From Ilumatobacteraceae bacterium (GTDB lineage Bacteria; Actinomycetota; Acidimicrobiia; Acidimicrobiales; Ilumatobacteraceae): a stretch of 10,974 nt of DNA. The notes beneath the pieces were generated by a model that was not told the DNA's origin, ran no database searches, and worked only from the letters and a program-made list of their open reading frames with translations. Positions 1 to 7,404 of this stretch are shown here, in pieces. The translations under genes were made by a program, and so were the position numbers. The stretch's first letter is position 1. The number at the start of each line of letters is the position of its first letter. The stretch is taken from the NCBI GenBank assembly GCA_023257035.1, contig JALRDI010000206.1, positions 1 through 10,974 of the forward strand, written 5' to 3'.

Positions 1-189
1 CACTGACAGGCTGCCCGATGATGACGCCGCTTCAGGCAGCGTCAGTTCGACAACTGCTGCACCCGGTACAAACGCGGCCTCAACTGCATCCGGGGTCGAA
101 TCAAAAATTGAGGTGTTAACGAGCGCAGCAGCGCTGCCAGCTCCAATCACTCCGACGAGCGAAAGCGCGGTGACGAGAGAACTCTTCAT
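1..189 (-). CDS. Small exported protein, N-terminal part (C-terminus outside window)
   Basis: An ATG at 189 opens a frame that stays open to the left edge, giving 63 residues. AAGGAG lies five bases upstream of the ATG (TCAAC spacer), a good ribosome binding site. The product begins MKSSLVTALSLVGVIGAG, a short lysine n-region followed by a hydrophobic core to about residue 23, with small residues (GSAAA, 18-22) suited to signal peptidase I. I see no lipobox cysteine. The mature part is rich in Ala, Val and Ser and has no recognisable domain. It is divergent from the response regulator gene, 157 bases away, so it may be a target of that two-component system; this is inference from position. 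Function unknown. The frame and ribosome binding site make the gene likely; its full length cannot be seen. Confidence 0.72.
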   Translation of the reverse strand, partial: MKSSLVTALSLVGVIGAGSAAALVNTSIFDSTPDAVEAAFVPGAAVVELTLPEAASSSGSLSV

Positions 190-277
190 GTTGACTCCTT
201 GCGGGACTGTGTCGGTGGCGGTTGCCAAGTTGTGCCTTCACCGTACGGGTCAGACTCCAGCAGGGGTATGAGGAATA

Positions 278-295
278 TCCAAGAAACGTCCAAGA
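278..295. promoter_or_regulatory. Candidate response-regulator binding site: phased direct repeat
   Basis: TCCAAGA occurs at 278-284 and again at 289-295, giving a start-to-start spacing of 11 bases. Seven-base direct repeats with an 11-base period are the usual layout of OmpR/PhoB-family binding sites, where two winged helices bind head to tail on one DNA face. The repeat lies in the 157-base divergent gap between the exported-protein gene (start 189) and the response regulator (start 347), so it could serve autoregulation, the neighbour, or both. No convincing -35/-10 pair could be assigned on either strand. The match is visible in the sequence; the role is inference. Confidence 0.4.
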
Positions 296-346
296 TCGGG
301 TTCAGGGTCGCCAGATTGTCGTATTTGCAAGGCGATAACGGCAAGA

Positions 347-1045
347 ATGGGCGCCGTGAGAGTCTTGCTCGTAGAAGATGATGACGCTGTCGCAGCATCC
401 CTTGATGCCCCACTTGCGGCCGCAGGCTTCACAATCGACCGAGCTGAGAATGGTGAAATCGCGCTCCAGCGCGTCAAGGGCGGCAGTTACGACATCATTT
501 TGCTCGATCTTGGGTTGCCCGACATGGACGGCTATGACGTGTGCCGCGTGATTCGCTCTGAGTCGACGACTCCTATCATCGTGGTCACCGCTCGAAGCGA
601 TGAATTCGATCGTGTGCTCGGGCTTGAACTAGGTGCAGACGATTACATGGTCAAGCCACTCGGCTCTCGAGAGTTGATTGCACGAATCCGGGCAGTGTTG
701 CGTAGGTCTGCCGTAACGTCGGCAGAAAGTGGGAGTTCCGATCACCTCATCATTGGGCCGCTCAATATCGACCTCAGGACATATCGCGTGCAGCTCAACG
801 ATGAACCGCTAGCGCTCACGCCAAAAGAGTTTGAGTTGCTTGCTTACCTCGCTGCCGATGCCGGCGCGGTTCGGACACGGACCGACATCATCGAGCATGT
901 CTGGGATGCAAACTGGTTTGGTCCGACGAAAACCGTCGATGCCCATGTGGCGGGGTTACGAAAGAAGCTCGGGGACCATGGCTGGATTGAATCTGTTCGT
1001 GGCGTCGGATTCCGCCTTGCCGCTCCCGGTGATCGAACACCATGA
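347..1045 (+). CDS. OmpR-family two-component response regulator
   Basis: The 232-residue product is a DNA-binding response regulator. The N-terminal receiver domain (about 4-118) has the acidic pair (D11, D12), the phosphoacceptor D54 in ILLDLGLPDMDGY, T81, and K103-P104. After a short linker, a C-terminal winged helix of the Trans_reg_C type (about 133-228) carries LTPKEFELLAYL and the ending VRGVGFRL. Length and domain order are standard for OmpR/PhoB regulators. The kinase gene follows with an ATGA overlap, so the two are almost certainly cognate and translationally coupled. The start is uncertain: ATG at 347 is used, GTG at 356 would give MRVLLVEDD, and neither has a strong ribosome binding site. 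The signal and regulon are not evident. The direct repeat at 278-295 may be its own operator. Confidence 0.95.
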   Translation: MGAVRVLLVEDDDAVAASLDAPLAAAGFTIDRAENGEIALQRVKGGSYDIILLDLGLPDMDGYDVCRVIRSESTTPIIVVTARSDEFDRVLGLELGADDYMVKPLGSRELIARIRAVLRRSAVTSAESGSSDHLIIGPLNIDLRTYRVQLNDEPLALTPKEFELLAYLAADAGAVRTRTDIIEHVWDANWFGPTKTVDAHVAGLRKKLGDHGWIESVRGVGFRLAAPGDRTP

Positions 1046-2415
1046 AATTTCGTCTCATTGCGGTACTCGTTGGAGTGGTAGTCCTCGTGCTTGCGGTTCA
1101 GGACATTCCACTTGCGTTTCATCTTCGATCTGTTGAGCGGGACCGGCTCGTCACCCAACTTGAACGTGACGCCTTTGTGCTCGCCGGACGGGTTGAGGAA
1201 GTGCTTGAAGGCAATACAGATGATGCATCTGGGTCACTTCATGCGTTGATCGAGGCCTATGAGGCATCGAGTGACGTGCGCGTTGTCGTTGTCAACAGTG
1301 CAGGCCAGGCGGTGGTGGGGCCCACTTTTGAAATCGGTGACGATTTCACTAATCGGCCAGAAATCATGAGGGCGCTGTCGGGAAATCCAGTGACTGGAGA
1401 ACGTGTCTCGACGACACTTGGTTCTGACTTGTTCTATGTGTCGGTTCCGGTGATTTCTGGTGACTCCACCGTCGGCGCAGTGAGAATTACTGCGCCTGCA
1501 TCAACGATTTCTGGAGCGGTGAACGCTCGACTGGTCGGGTTGTTGGCAGTTGCGTTCATTTCGATCCTCATTGCAGTCATTGCGGCATTTGCGTTAGCCG
1601 GGGCGTTTACCCGTCCGATCAAGAAATTGACTGACACCTCGGAGCGGCTCGCCCGCGGCGATCTTGGTGACCGTGCGGATGAGCAGAGCGGCTCGCCAGA
1701 GGTTCGAGTTCTTGCCCGCTCGTACAACGCAATGGTGGACCGTCTCGAAGAAATGCTTGAACGCCAACGCGGATTTGCTGGAGCGGCATCGCATCAGTTG
1801 CGAACACCACTCACCGCACTGCGGCTTCGTCTCGAGTCTGCCGCGATCGCTGACGGGGAAGACCAAGCCGAGCACATCGAGGCTGCGTTACGCGAGATCG
1901 ACCGCCTCAGCCGAATCATCGAAGGCTTACTCGTGTTATCCCGCGCTGAAGGGCAGCATGTGACTCGGGGGCTCGTCGAGTTGTGTTCGGTTGCGCGACA
2001 CCGATGCGAATACTGGGAGCCTCTTCTCGCCGAACGTGAGGTCAGCTTGATGTTTGTGAGTGATGCAGACACGGTCGAAGTCCTGGCGGTTCCGACTGCC
2101 GTCGAACAATGCATCGATAATTTCATAGACAACGCGATCGATGTTGTTGATCAAGGGTCGACGATTGTGGTGAAGGTCAGCCAGACGCCTGGAGTTGGCG
2201 AGGTGCACGTGATCGACAGCGGTCCGGGCATGACCGATGCTGATCGCAAAGACGCCTTTGGTCGCTTTTGGCGTGCAAAAGGCGCTAATCCGGGCGGTAC
2301 CGGACTCGGGCTGGCGATTGTGCGTCAGTTTGCGGAAAGCTCTGGAGGGTCTGCTGAACTGCACGCAGCAGCGACTGGCGGCATTGATGCCGTCGCGCGT
2401 TTTCCTCGCGTCTAG
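1042..2415 (+). CDS. Membrane sensor histidine kinase, HAMP-HisKA-HATPase_c
   Basis: The 457-residue product has a first membrane segment (about 4-20), an extracytoplasmic sensor region (about 27-160), a second membrane segment (about 163-188) and a HAMP linker (about 188-240). The HisKA dimerisation helix contains ASHQLRTPLTALR with phosphoacceptor H251. The ATP-binding domain has an N box around N360/N364, G1 DSGPGM (392-397), an F box FGRFW (406-410) and G2 GGTGLGLAIV (418-427). All catalytic motifs are intact. The sensor stretch, with VVVNSAGQAVVG, an R-P-E-I motif and FYVSVPVISG, resembles single Cache (PDC-like) sensors, but I hold that only as a fold guess. The start ATG overlaps the regulator stop. 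The convergent LLM oxidoreductase gene ends 6 bases beyond its stop. The ligand is unknown. Confidence 0.94.
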   Translation: MKFRLIAVLVGVVVLVLAVQDIPLAFHLRSVERDRLVTQLERDAFVLAGRVEEVLEGNTDDASGSLHALIEAYEASSDVRVVVVNSAGQAVVGPTFEIGDDFTNRPEIMRALSGNPVTGERVSTTLGSDLFYVSVPVISGDSTVGAVRITAPASTISGAVNARLVGLLAVAFISILIAVIAAFALAGAFTRPIKKLTDTSERLARGDLGDRADEQSGSPEVRVLARSYNAMVDRLEEMLERQRGFAGAASHQLRTPLTALRLRLESAAIADGEDQAEHIEAALREIDRLSRIIEGLLVLSRAEGQHVTRGLVELCSVARHRCEYWEPLLAEREVSLMFVSDADTVEVLAVPTAVEQCIDNFIDNAIDVVDQGSTIVVKVSQTPGVGEVHVIDSGPGMTDADRKDAFGRFWRAKGANPGGTGLGLAIVRQFAESSGGSAELHAAATGGIDAVARFPRV

Positions 2416-2421
2416 TCCTTC

Positions 2422-3438
2422 TTACGTTCTCAGCTCTTCGAGCACGGGCTTCCAGCGCTCAGGATCTGAGCGGTACGGCGCATAGAAACCGAGTCGGTCA
2501 ACAATGTCGCCGTAGCGTCGCTTGAGTTCGGGAGCGATCTGTTCGGGTTCTCCGACCACAGCAAAGGTGTTGAGAATTTCGTCATCGATGACCTCTCCCA
2601 TTTTCACCCAGTCGCCGGCCTTGGAGAGACGGTTGAGTTCCTCTTGCATCTCACCCCAGCCATGCAATTCGAGGACCGGTCGATATGCGGGAGTGGAGCC
2701 GTAGAACGCAATCTGTTGCTTCGTGGCTTGAGCTGCTTGCTGTATCTCTTCTTCGTTATTGCCCGTCACCACGAAGAGCGGTCCAGAAATTTGGAAGCCG
2801 TCCATCGTTTTGCCGGCTTTTTCCCGGCCCTTTGCTAACGCTGGGATGGTGACTTCGCGGATATATCGCTCTGTCGTGAACCCATGGACGATGACGCCAT
2901 CACAGGTTTCTCCCGCAACCTCGGTCATGAGATTGCCGACAGCCGCAATGAAGATTTTCGGCACGCCAAAACCAGAGAGATCTGAAGCATCAGGTGTGAA
3001 GAACGGCGTCATCAATGTGTGCTGATAGAAATCGCCGCGGAAATCGAGTTTGGTGCCGTTCTCCCACGTGTCCCAAATGGCGCGAATTGCGTTGATCATT
3101 TCTCGCATTCGCGGTGCTGGGTGGCTCCATTCCATCGAGAAGCGCTTCGTTATATGCGGTTTGATCTGAGAGCCGAGGCCGAGAATGAAACGACCTTTCG
3201 AGAACGCTTGGAGGTCCCATCCGAGGTTGGCGAGGAGCATCGGGTTGCGGGCAAACGCAACGGCGATTGACGTACCGAGTTCAATCGTGCTTGTATCATC
3301 TGCCGCCTGAACGAGAGGGAGGAACGGGTCGTGTGCGGTTTCCGCGGTCCACGCGCCGTCATAACCGGCGGCCTCAAGATCTTTTGCGGAAGCGGCGGCT
3401 TCGGCGAGTCCGCCCATCAGGGTTGCATCAATTTTCAT
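2422..3438 (-). CDS. LLM-class F420-dependent oxidoreductase
   Basis: The 338-residue product belongs to the luciferase-like monooxygenase superfamily, TIM-barrel enzymes that in Actinobacteria usually use coenzyme F420. Family features include the start MKIDATLMGGL, GTSIAVAFARNPMLLA (about 55-70), the LSKGR-like FSKGRFILGLGSQ (79-91), and the Trp-rich region MREMINAIRAIWDTW (111-125). The stretch IKPHITKRFSMEW recalls the F420-dependent subfamily described as MSMEG_2256-like (TIGR03617), assigned from memory. The substrate is unknown. AAGG lies seven bases before the ATG, supporting the start. It is the last gene of a minus-strand run, 37 bases after the PAC2 gene. No terminator follows; the stop is 6 bases from the convergent kinase stop. 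Confidence 0.9.
   Translation of the reverse strand: MKIDATLMGGLAEAAASAKDLEAAGYDGAWTAETAHDPFLPLVQAADDTSTIELGTSIAVAFARNPMLLANLGWDLQAFSKGRFILGLGSQIKPHITKRFSMEWSHPAPRMREMINAIRAIWDTWENGTKLDFRGDFYQHTLMTPFFTPDASDLSGFGVPKIFIAAVGNLMTEVAGETCDGVIVHGFTTERYIREVTIPALAKGREKAGKTMDGFQISGPLFVVTGNNEEEIQQAAQATKQQIAFYGSTPAYRPVLELHGWGEMQEELNRLSKAGDWVKMGEVIDDEILNTFAVVGEPEQIAPELKRRYGDIVDRLGFYAPYRSDPERWKPVLEELRT
2456..2472. repeat. Perfect inverted repeat inside the LLM gene 3' end
   Basis: CGCTCAG (2456-2462) and CTGAGCG (2466-2472) form a perfect 7-base stem around a 3-base loop. It lies 35-51 bases inside the end of the oxidoreductase gene and just past the end of the kinase gene. No T run follows on either strand, so it is not a standard intrinsic terminator. 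As the only hairpin near this tight convergent junction it might slow or stop transcripts, but coincidence within coding sequence is possible. Confidence 0.3.
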
Positions 3439-3475
3439 GTACTGACCTTAATTCGGATCAATCTTGAAGTTTGAC

Positions 3476-4354
3476 TCAGTCTTGTCCGCGAAGAAAGCGC
3501 TCCACCTGTTCGCTGAGTTCATCAGCAGAGATATTGCCGATCGTTGGTGGCATCACATCGATTTGGGGCGCATCCGATAGTTCGGCGTCATGTGCGGTCT
3601 CCAACTCTCGCAACATCAGAGCGTGCTCGGAGTTGTCGTGGACCAACTGGTCGAGCCGTCTTCGATGATCAACCATCGAAGAGCGGAGATCGGTCCCGTC
3701 GATGACGAGATCAAGAGATTGTTTCAGGCCGTCGAGCAGCGCCACCCCTGCTGCTGGGTAGGGCATGGTCGCCGCGTAGTGCGGCACCTGGGCCCAGATT
3801 CCAAGGGTCGGAATCCCGGCGGCGTGAAGCGAATGCTCAAGTGCCGATCCGATACCGCCCGGCACATCGAGCGTGCTGCGCAGGAACGGAAGTGTTGCGA
3901 GCAAATCTTCGGAGGCTGTTGTCATCGACAGCCGTGATGGCCGGGTGTGCGGGCATGAGAAGGGGTAGGCGCCGAGGTGTGCGCATGCGCCGACCTTCAG
4001 ATCTCTGGCCGCGGTTGTCAACTCATTGACGAATCGATGCCAAGCAAGATCTGGCTCAGGGCCGTGAGCGATGATCACATCGCGTCCAATGCGATCACGC
4101 CCATGCGAGAGGGTGATGTGCTGCCAATCGAGCACAGTGTTGAGTCCGTCGACGAGTTTCATCGTTGGTCGTCGCGCCCGAAAATCGAGGTAGGTATCGT
4201 CATCAAAGACTGCGATTGGTTCTGCTTCGCATTCTTTTAACAGGGCATCGGTGGCGAGCTGCGCTGCTCCACCCGAGTCGATCCAGCCACCGAGATACAC
4301 GATGAGAACTGGGTCGTCGAGGTCAGTCGGTGGGGTGTTCCAAGTGATCGACAT
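3476..4354 (-). CDS. PAC2-family protein
   Basis: The 292-residue product matches the PAC2 family (Pfam PF09754), named for eukaryotic proteasome assembly chaperone 2 and common in Actinobacteria, where its biochemical role is not settled. Recognisable features are YLGGWIDSGGAA (20-31), the family's G-W-x-D-x-G-x-A motif; AVFDDDTYLDFRARRPTMKL (about 48-67), the D-x-Y-D-x-R-x-RP signature; and the GIWAQVPHYAA stretch. The C-terminal quarter is polar and probably helical, ending in acidic residues and EQVERFLRGQ, as in other actinobacterial members. The ATG begins three bases after the phosphotransferase stop with no clear ribosome binding site, which suggests translation by reinitiation. It lies between the phosphotransferase and LLM genes. 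The family call is firm; the function is not known. Confidence 0.88.
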   Translation of the reverse strand: MSITWNTPPTDLDDPVLIVYLGGWIDSGGAAQLATDALLKECEAEPIAVFDDDTYLDFRARRPTMKLVDGLNTVLDWQHITLSHGRDRIGRDVIIAHGPEPDLAWHRFVNELTTAARDLKVGACAHLGAYPFSCPHTRPSRLSMTTASEDLLATLPFLRSTLDVPGGIGSALEHSLHAAGIPTLGIWAQVPHYAATMPYPAAGVALLDGLKQSLDLVIDGTDLRSSMVDHRRRLDQLVHDNSEHALMLRELETAHDAELSDAPQIDVMPPTIGNISADELSEQVERFLRGQD

Positions 4355-4357
4355 GGG

Positions 4358-5389
4358 TTATGCGAGGTTAAGTAGCGCGGCGGCGGCGTGAGCGGCGGAG
4401 TCGACCTGACGTTTGAACGGCTCGAGTTCTGCAGCATCGCGTTGACCGAGGGCACCTCCGAGGTATCTCGCGTAGACCCCTTCGAGAATGCATGCAAGTT
4501 TCCAATTCGCGAACGCAAGGTACAGATGGAAGTCGCTGAGGTCTCGACCAGACGTTGACGCGTAGCGCTCAATGAGTTGGTTTCTGTTCCAGAACCCTGG
4601 CGCAGTGGTGGCGCCCGATTCCCACGCGCTTTGCTCATCGGTCGGACCAGTCCAGTAGACGGCGAGCATCGCAATATCAGCCAGTGGATCCCCAAGGGTG
4701 CAGATTTCCCAGTCGAGAACTGCACACACGTTTCCTTCTCCGTCGACCATGGTGTTATCGAGCCGGTAGTCGCCATGGACGATCGTTGCTGGCCCCTGCT
4801 CTGGCAGGTTTCCCGCGAGTTCAGCATGCACTGAGCCGATGAGGTCAAGGTCTCGGGTGCGTTGCTGTTCCCACTGTCCGTGCCAACGTTTGAGTTGCCG
4901 TGCGAGGTAGTCCTCATGACGTCCAAGATTGCTGAGCCCAACTCCCTCTAGGTCGACATCGTGTATTGCGGCGAGTGTGTCGGCCAGTGATTCACTTGCG
5001 CGGCCTCGTGCTGCTTCGCTCAGCAACTTCTCTGCATCAGCCACCTCGCGAACCACATGGCCTTCGACATAGTCCATGACATAGAAAGGGGCACCGTTAA
5101 TCGCTTCGTCTTCGCACAGACCGAGTGTTTTCGGTACCGGAACTGACGATTCGTGAAGAGCAGAGATAATTCGGTGTTCACGAGCCATGTCATGTGCACT
5201 TGCGAGGCCGTGGGCGAGTGGCGGTCGCCGCAACACGAGACGACGGCCATTTGCATCTGTGACGAGAAAGGTGAGGTTCGAATGCCCTCCGGCGATGAGG
5301 TCCCAACGGAAGGGGCTGGACACTCCGTCTATAGATCTGCTCAGCCACTCGGTGACTGGTGACTCCAGGATTCCCTCGGGTGCGGTCAT
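4358..5389 (-). CDS. APH-like phosphotransferase of the ACAD10/ACAD11 N-domain type
   Basis: The product (343 residues from ATG 5389) has the aminoglycoside phosphotransferase/choline kinase fold. The glycine-rich region is GGHSNLTFLVTDANG (about 34-48) followed by LVLRRPP. YVMDYVEG is the hinge. HGDYRLDNTM gives the Brenner-type catalytic loop with D207 and N212. LDWEICTLGDPLADIA gives the metal-binding D226. The VLRRPP and DWE.CTLGDPL patterns are those of the ACAD10/ACAD11-like subfamily (kinase domains tied to acyl-CoA metabolism in animals), not of antibiotic-resistance enzymes. The substrate is unknown. GTG at 5395 is an alternative start two codons earlier; neither start has a visible ribosome binding site. 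It is the first gene of the minus-strand run and is divergent from the thioredoxin gene, with about 60 bases between starts. Confidence 0.9.
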   Translation of the reverse strand: MTAPEGILESPVTEWLSRSIDGVSSPFRWDLIAGGHSNLTFLVTDANGRRLVLRRPPLAHGLASAHDMAREHRIISALHESSVPVPKTLGLCEDEAINGAPFYVMDYVEGHVVREVADAEKLLSEAARGRASESLADTLAAIHDVDLEGVGLSNLGRHEDYLARQLKRWHGQWEQQRTRDLDLIGSVHAELAGNLPEQGPATIVHGDYRLDNTMVDGEGNVCAVLDWEICTLGDPLADIAMLAVYWTGPTDEQSAWESGATTAPGFWNRNQLIERYASTSGRDLSDFHLYLAFANWKLACILEGVYARYLGGALGQRDAAELEPFKRQVDSAAHAAAALLNLA

Positions 5390-5452
5390 GTACACGATGG
5401 TAGTGATGGCGAGGTTCAGCCATGCTCTCGGTGCGTCGGTAGGGTGATTGGC

Positions 5453-6187
5453 GTGAGTGAATTATCAGGTTTCCAAGGGCCAGTGTTTGATGTCGGTGAC
5501 GCTGATTTTGAGGTCCAAGTTCTTGAACGTTCACGGCGTCAGGCCGTGGTTGTCGACCTGTGGGCACCTTGGTGTGGGCCATGCAAGACGCTCGGACCGA
5601 TGCTTGAGGAAGCGGTGGCAGCGACCGGGGGCGAGGTCGTGCTGGCCAAAGTCAACGTCGACGAAAACCCGGCTGTCTCGCAAATGTTTCAAGTTCAGTC
5701 GATTCCGGCCGTGTACGCAGTTCGTGATGGACAGGTTGTCGACGGTTTCGTCGGGGCTCAAGGTCGAGCGGAAATCGATGCGTTCATCGGGCGGCTCGGA
5801 ACTGATCCTGTTGCCGAAATGGTGAACGGTTTGGTTGAGCGGCGTGATGAACTAGGGCTTAGAGCGGTACTCGAGACCGATCCGGCGAACGAGAAAGTGA
5901 TTGTTGCGCTCGCTGACATCCTGGTTGAGCGTGGTGCAACCGATGAAGCGCTTGCGCTCTTGGACCGAATACCTGAAAGTGATGATGTTCGTCGGATCAA
6001 AGCGGCTGCTCGTATTGGAACTGTTGCCCCCGACGACGATTTTGATGACGAGCTCCAATCGCTTCTCGATCAGGTGAAAGCTGATGATGATGCGCGTCAA
6101 CGCTTTGTCGACATTCTTGAATTGATGGGTCCAGATGACCCACGTACCGCGGCGTATCGCAAACAGTTGACGGCTCGTCTGTTCTAA
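5453..6187 (+). CDS. ybbN: Thioredoxin-TPR protein of the CnoX/YbbN co-chaperone family
   Basis: The product (244 residues from GTG 5453) has an N-terminal thioredoxin domain (about 10-113) with LWAPWCGPCKTLGPML (active cysteines C41 and C44) and the cis-proline in QSIPAVYAV (P85). A helical TPR-like domain follows, with ALADILVERGATDEALALLDRIP and the ending MGPDDPRTAAYRKQLTARLF. This closely parallels the end of YbbN/CnoX, which protects unfolded proteins from chlorine and oxidative damage and passes them to GroEL or DnaK. The length suits the family. Unlike E. coli CnoX, which lacks the CxxC pair, this copy keeps both cysteines and should be redox-active. AGGG lies eight bases before GTG 5453, which favours that start over GTG 5444. 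It has no operon partner and is divergent from the phosphotransferase gene. Confidence 0.92.
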   Translation: MSELSGFQGPVFDVGDADFEVQVLERSRRQAVVVDLWAPWCGPCKTLGPMLEEAVAATGGEVVLAKVNVDENPAVSQMFQVQSIPAVYAVRDGQVVDGFVGAQGRAEIDAFIGRLGTDPVAEMVNGLVERRDELGLRAVLETDPANEKVIVALADILVERGATDEALALLDRIPESDDVRRIKAAARIGTVAPDDDFDDELQSLLDQVKADDDARQRFVDILELMGPDDPRTAAYRKQLTARLF

Positions 6188-6272
6188 ACGCTCTTTCGAG
6201 GGCTGGCGCTAGTGCGCTGCGGTACATTCATTACTCCGACCTTCCCGGTGAGTCGTCTTGAAAGGCTGACCG

Positions 6273-6926
6273 ATGGACCGTTCGCTGTGGCAAACGTTTC
6301 TCGATGAAGAGTTGCGACCCCGAATTCTCACCCGGCGCACGGCACAACTTGTTCTCACTGCGGGAGTTGCAGTCGTTTCGATTCTCGTCGGCGTCTGGCT
6401 GTTTGCGCCACCCCAAAATCGTGCTGAGGAAGGGTTGGAGTATGCGGCATCTGTAGAGGCAGACGCCCCGGGGCTTAGTCCCATGGTGGAATTTGATGAC
6501 AGTGCAGTGCTTGCAGTTCATGTTGCAGGCGAGGTCGTTTCTTCAGGTGTGCATGAACTGCCAGCCGGCAGCAGAGTTATTGATGCGATCACGGCTGCCG
6601 AGGGGCCAACAAGTGATGCAGAGCTTGATGCGCTGAATCTGGCGGAATTTCTCGCCGACGGTGACCGAATATATGTGCCAGCGGCACAGGAGGTTGAAGG
6701 AGACTCATTGCTGGTGTTGGAGTCGGGTGTGGGAACTTCGATCAACATCAACAGAGCCTCTGCGAGTGAACTCGAAGCGCTACCGGGGGTAGGTCCAGCT
6801 ACTGCTGATCAGATTGTTCGCGATCGAGAGACAAATGGGCTATTTGCTTCGGTCGACGAACTCACTCGTGTGTCAGGTATTGGCCCAGCAACCGTTGAGA
6901 AGTTGCGAGATTTGGCATCTGTGTAA
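6273..6926 (+). CDS. comEA: ComEA-family competence DNA-binding protein (SLBB + helix-hairpin-helix)
   Basis: The 217-residue product has a cytoplasmic N-terminus with several arginines, one membrane helix (about 25-45), an SLBB domain (about 79-137, AVHVAGEVVSSGVHELPAGS to YVPAA), a short linker and a C-terminal ComEA helix-hairpin-helix pair (156-217, ININRASASELEALPGVGP and VSGIGPATVEKL). ComEA binds incoming double-stranded DNA outside the membrane and hands it to the ComEC channel. The length and the SLBB domain are typical of Gram-positive members. GAAAGG lies seven bases before the ATG. comEC lies downstream on the same strand but is separated by an opposite-strand gene, so the two are probably not one simple transcript. 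The 85 bases upstream hold no other gene and no clear promoter match. Confidence 0.94.
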   Translation: MDRSLWQTFLDEELRPRILTRRTAQLVLTAGVAVVSILVGVWLFAPPQNRAEEGLEYAASVEADAPGLSPMVEFDDSAVLAVHVAGEVVSSGVHELPAGSRVIDAITAAEGPTSDAELDALNLAEFLADGDRIYVPAAQEVEGDSLLVLESGVGTSININRASASELEALPGVGPATADQIVRDRETNGLFASVDELTRVSGIGPATVEKLRDLASV

Positions 6927-6951
6927 GTCGGTACCGGTGATGATTCGCCGT

Positions 6952-7404
6952 TCAGAGCAATGTTCCGCCGATTCGAGCGGCAGCGACTCCGATACCGATT
7001 CCAACCCCGACAGCAGTTGCGACCCACAACAGCAGATACTCACGCCAGAAGTCCGGCCAACCAGCAATCGGGCGCCGAGTTGCCCTCCATGCAGCGACCA
7101 CTCCGATGGCTGCCCAAAAGATTGCACTGACCAACAGCGCCATTGGGTACGTGCTCGAGTCTGCGATTGGGGCACCAAGCAGCAGAAGTCCCGGGGCGGA
7201 GATGACAATTCCAATCAAACCTGCGACGGCGCTCTGTCGACCTCCACCCAACAGCATGATGATCAACGACACCAGGCCGATCGTCGCTGGTGGAACGATC
7301 GCAGCAAATGGTCCTGCGAGGAGGATTCGTGCCCGGTACCAGCGTGGCCCACCAGCAACCGGTGGTAAGGGCGTTCGTAATTCGTCATCGGGCTGCCGAG
7401 GCAT
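6952..7404 (-). CDS. Hypothetical four-helix membrane protein between comEA and comEC
   Basis: The 150-residue product is very hydrophobic, with four likely membrane helices (about 26-53, 58-78, 88-107, 124-145), a charged proline-rich N-terminus (RQPDDELRTPLPPV) and a basic loop WRATRRP before the last helix. I recognise no named family. The minus strand is the coding one because the helices are well formed, charged residues sit in the loops, and AGGA lies seven bases before the ATG; the complementary plus-strand frame is Pro/Ser/Arg-rich and non-globular. It converges with comEA (25-base gap), and its ATG overlaps the likely comEC ATG by two bases. A link to DNA uptake is possible from position only. 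Confidence 0.78.
   Translation of the reverse strand: MPRQPDDELRTPLPPVAGGPRWYRARILLAGPFAAIVPPATIGLVSLIIMLLGGGRQSAVAGLIGIVISAPGLLLLGAPIADSSTYPMALLVSAIFWAAIGVVAAWRATRRPIAGWPDFWREYLLLWVATAVGVGIGIGVAAARIGGTLL

Noticed and set aside
17..387. GATGATGACGC repeated at 17-27 and 377-387
   Set aside because: Both copies lie in coding sequence, on opposite coding strands, and GAT/GAC-rich codons make this likely by chance.
4358..5389. An antibiotic-resistance aminoglycoside phosphotransferase
   Set aside because: The VLRRPP and DWE.CTLGDPL patterns and the PAC2/LLM context point to the ACAD10-like subfamily, not to resistance enzymes.
6814..7368. Long plus-strand frame rich in Ser, Asp, Cys and Gln
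   Set aside because: It overlaps the comEA helix-hairpin-helix in another frame and is antisense to the membrane gene; its composition is that of a shadow frame.
7106..7402. A 99-residue N-terminal extension of ComEC
   Set aside because: It is antisense to a well-formed membrane protein gene with a good ribosome binding site, and its Pro/Ser/Arg-rich sequence does not resemble ComEC.
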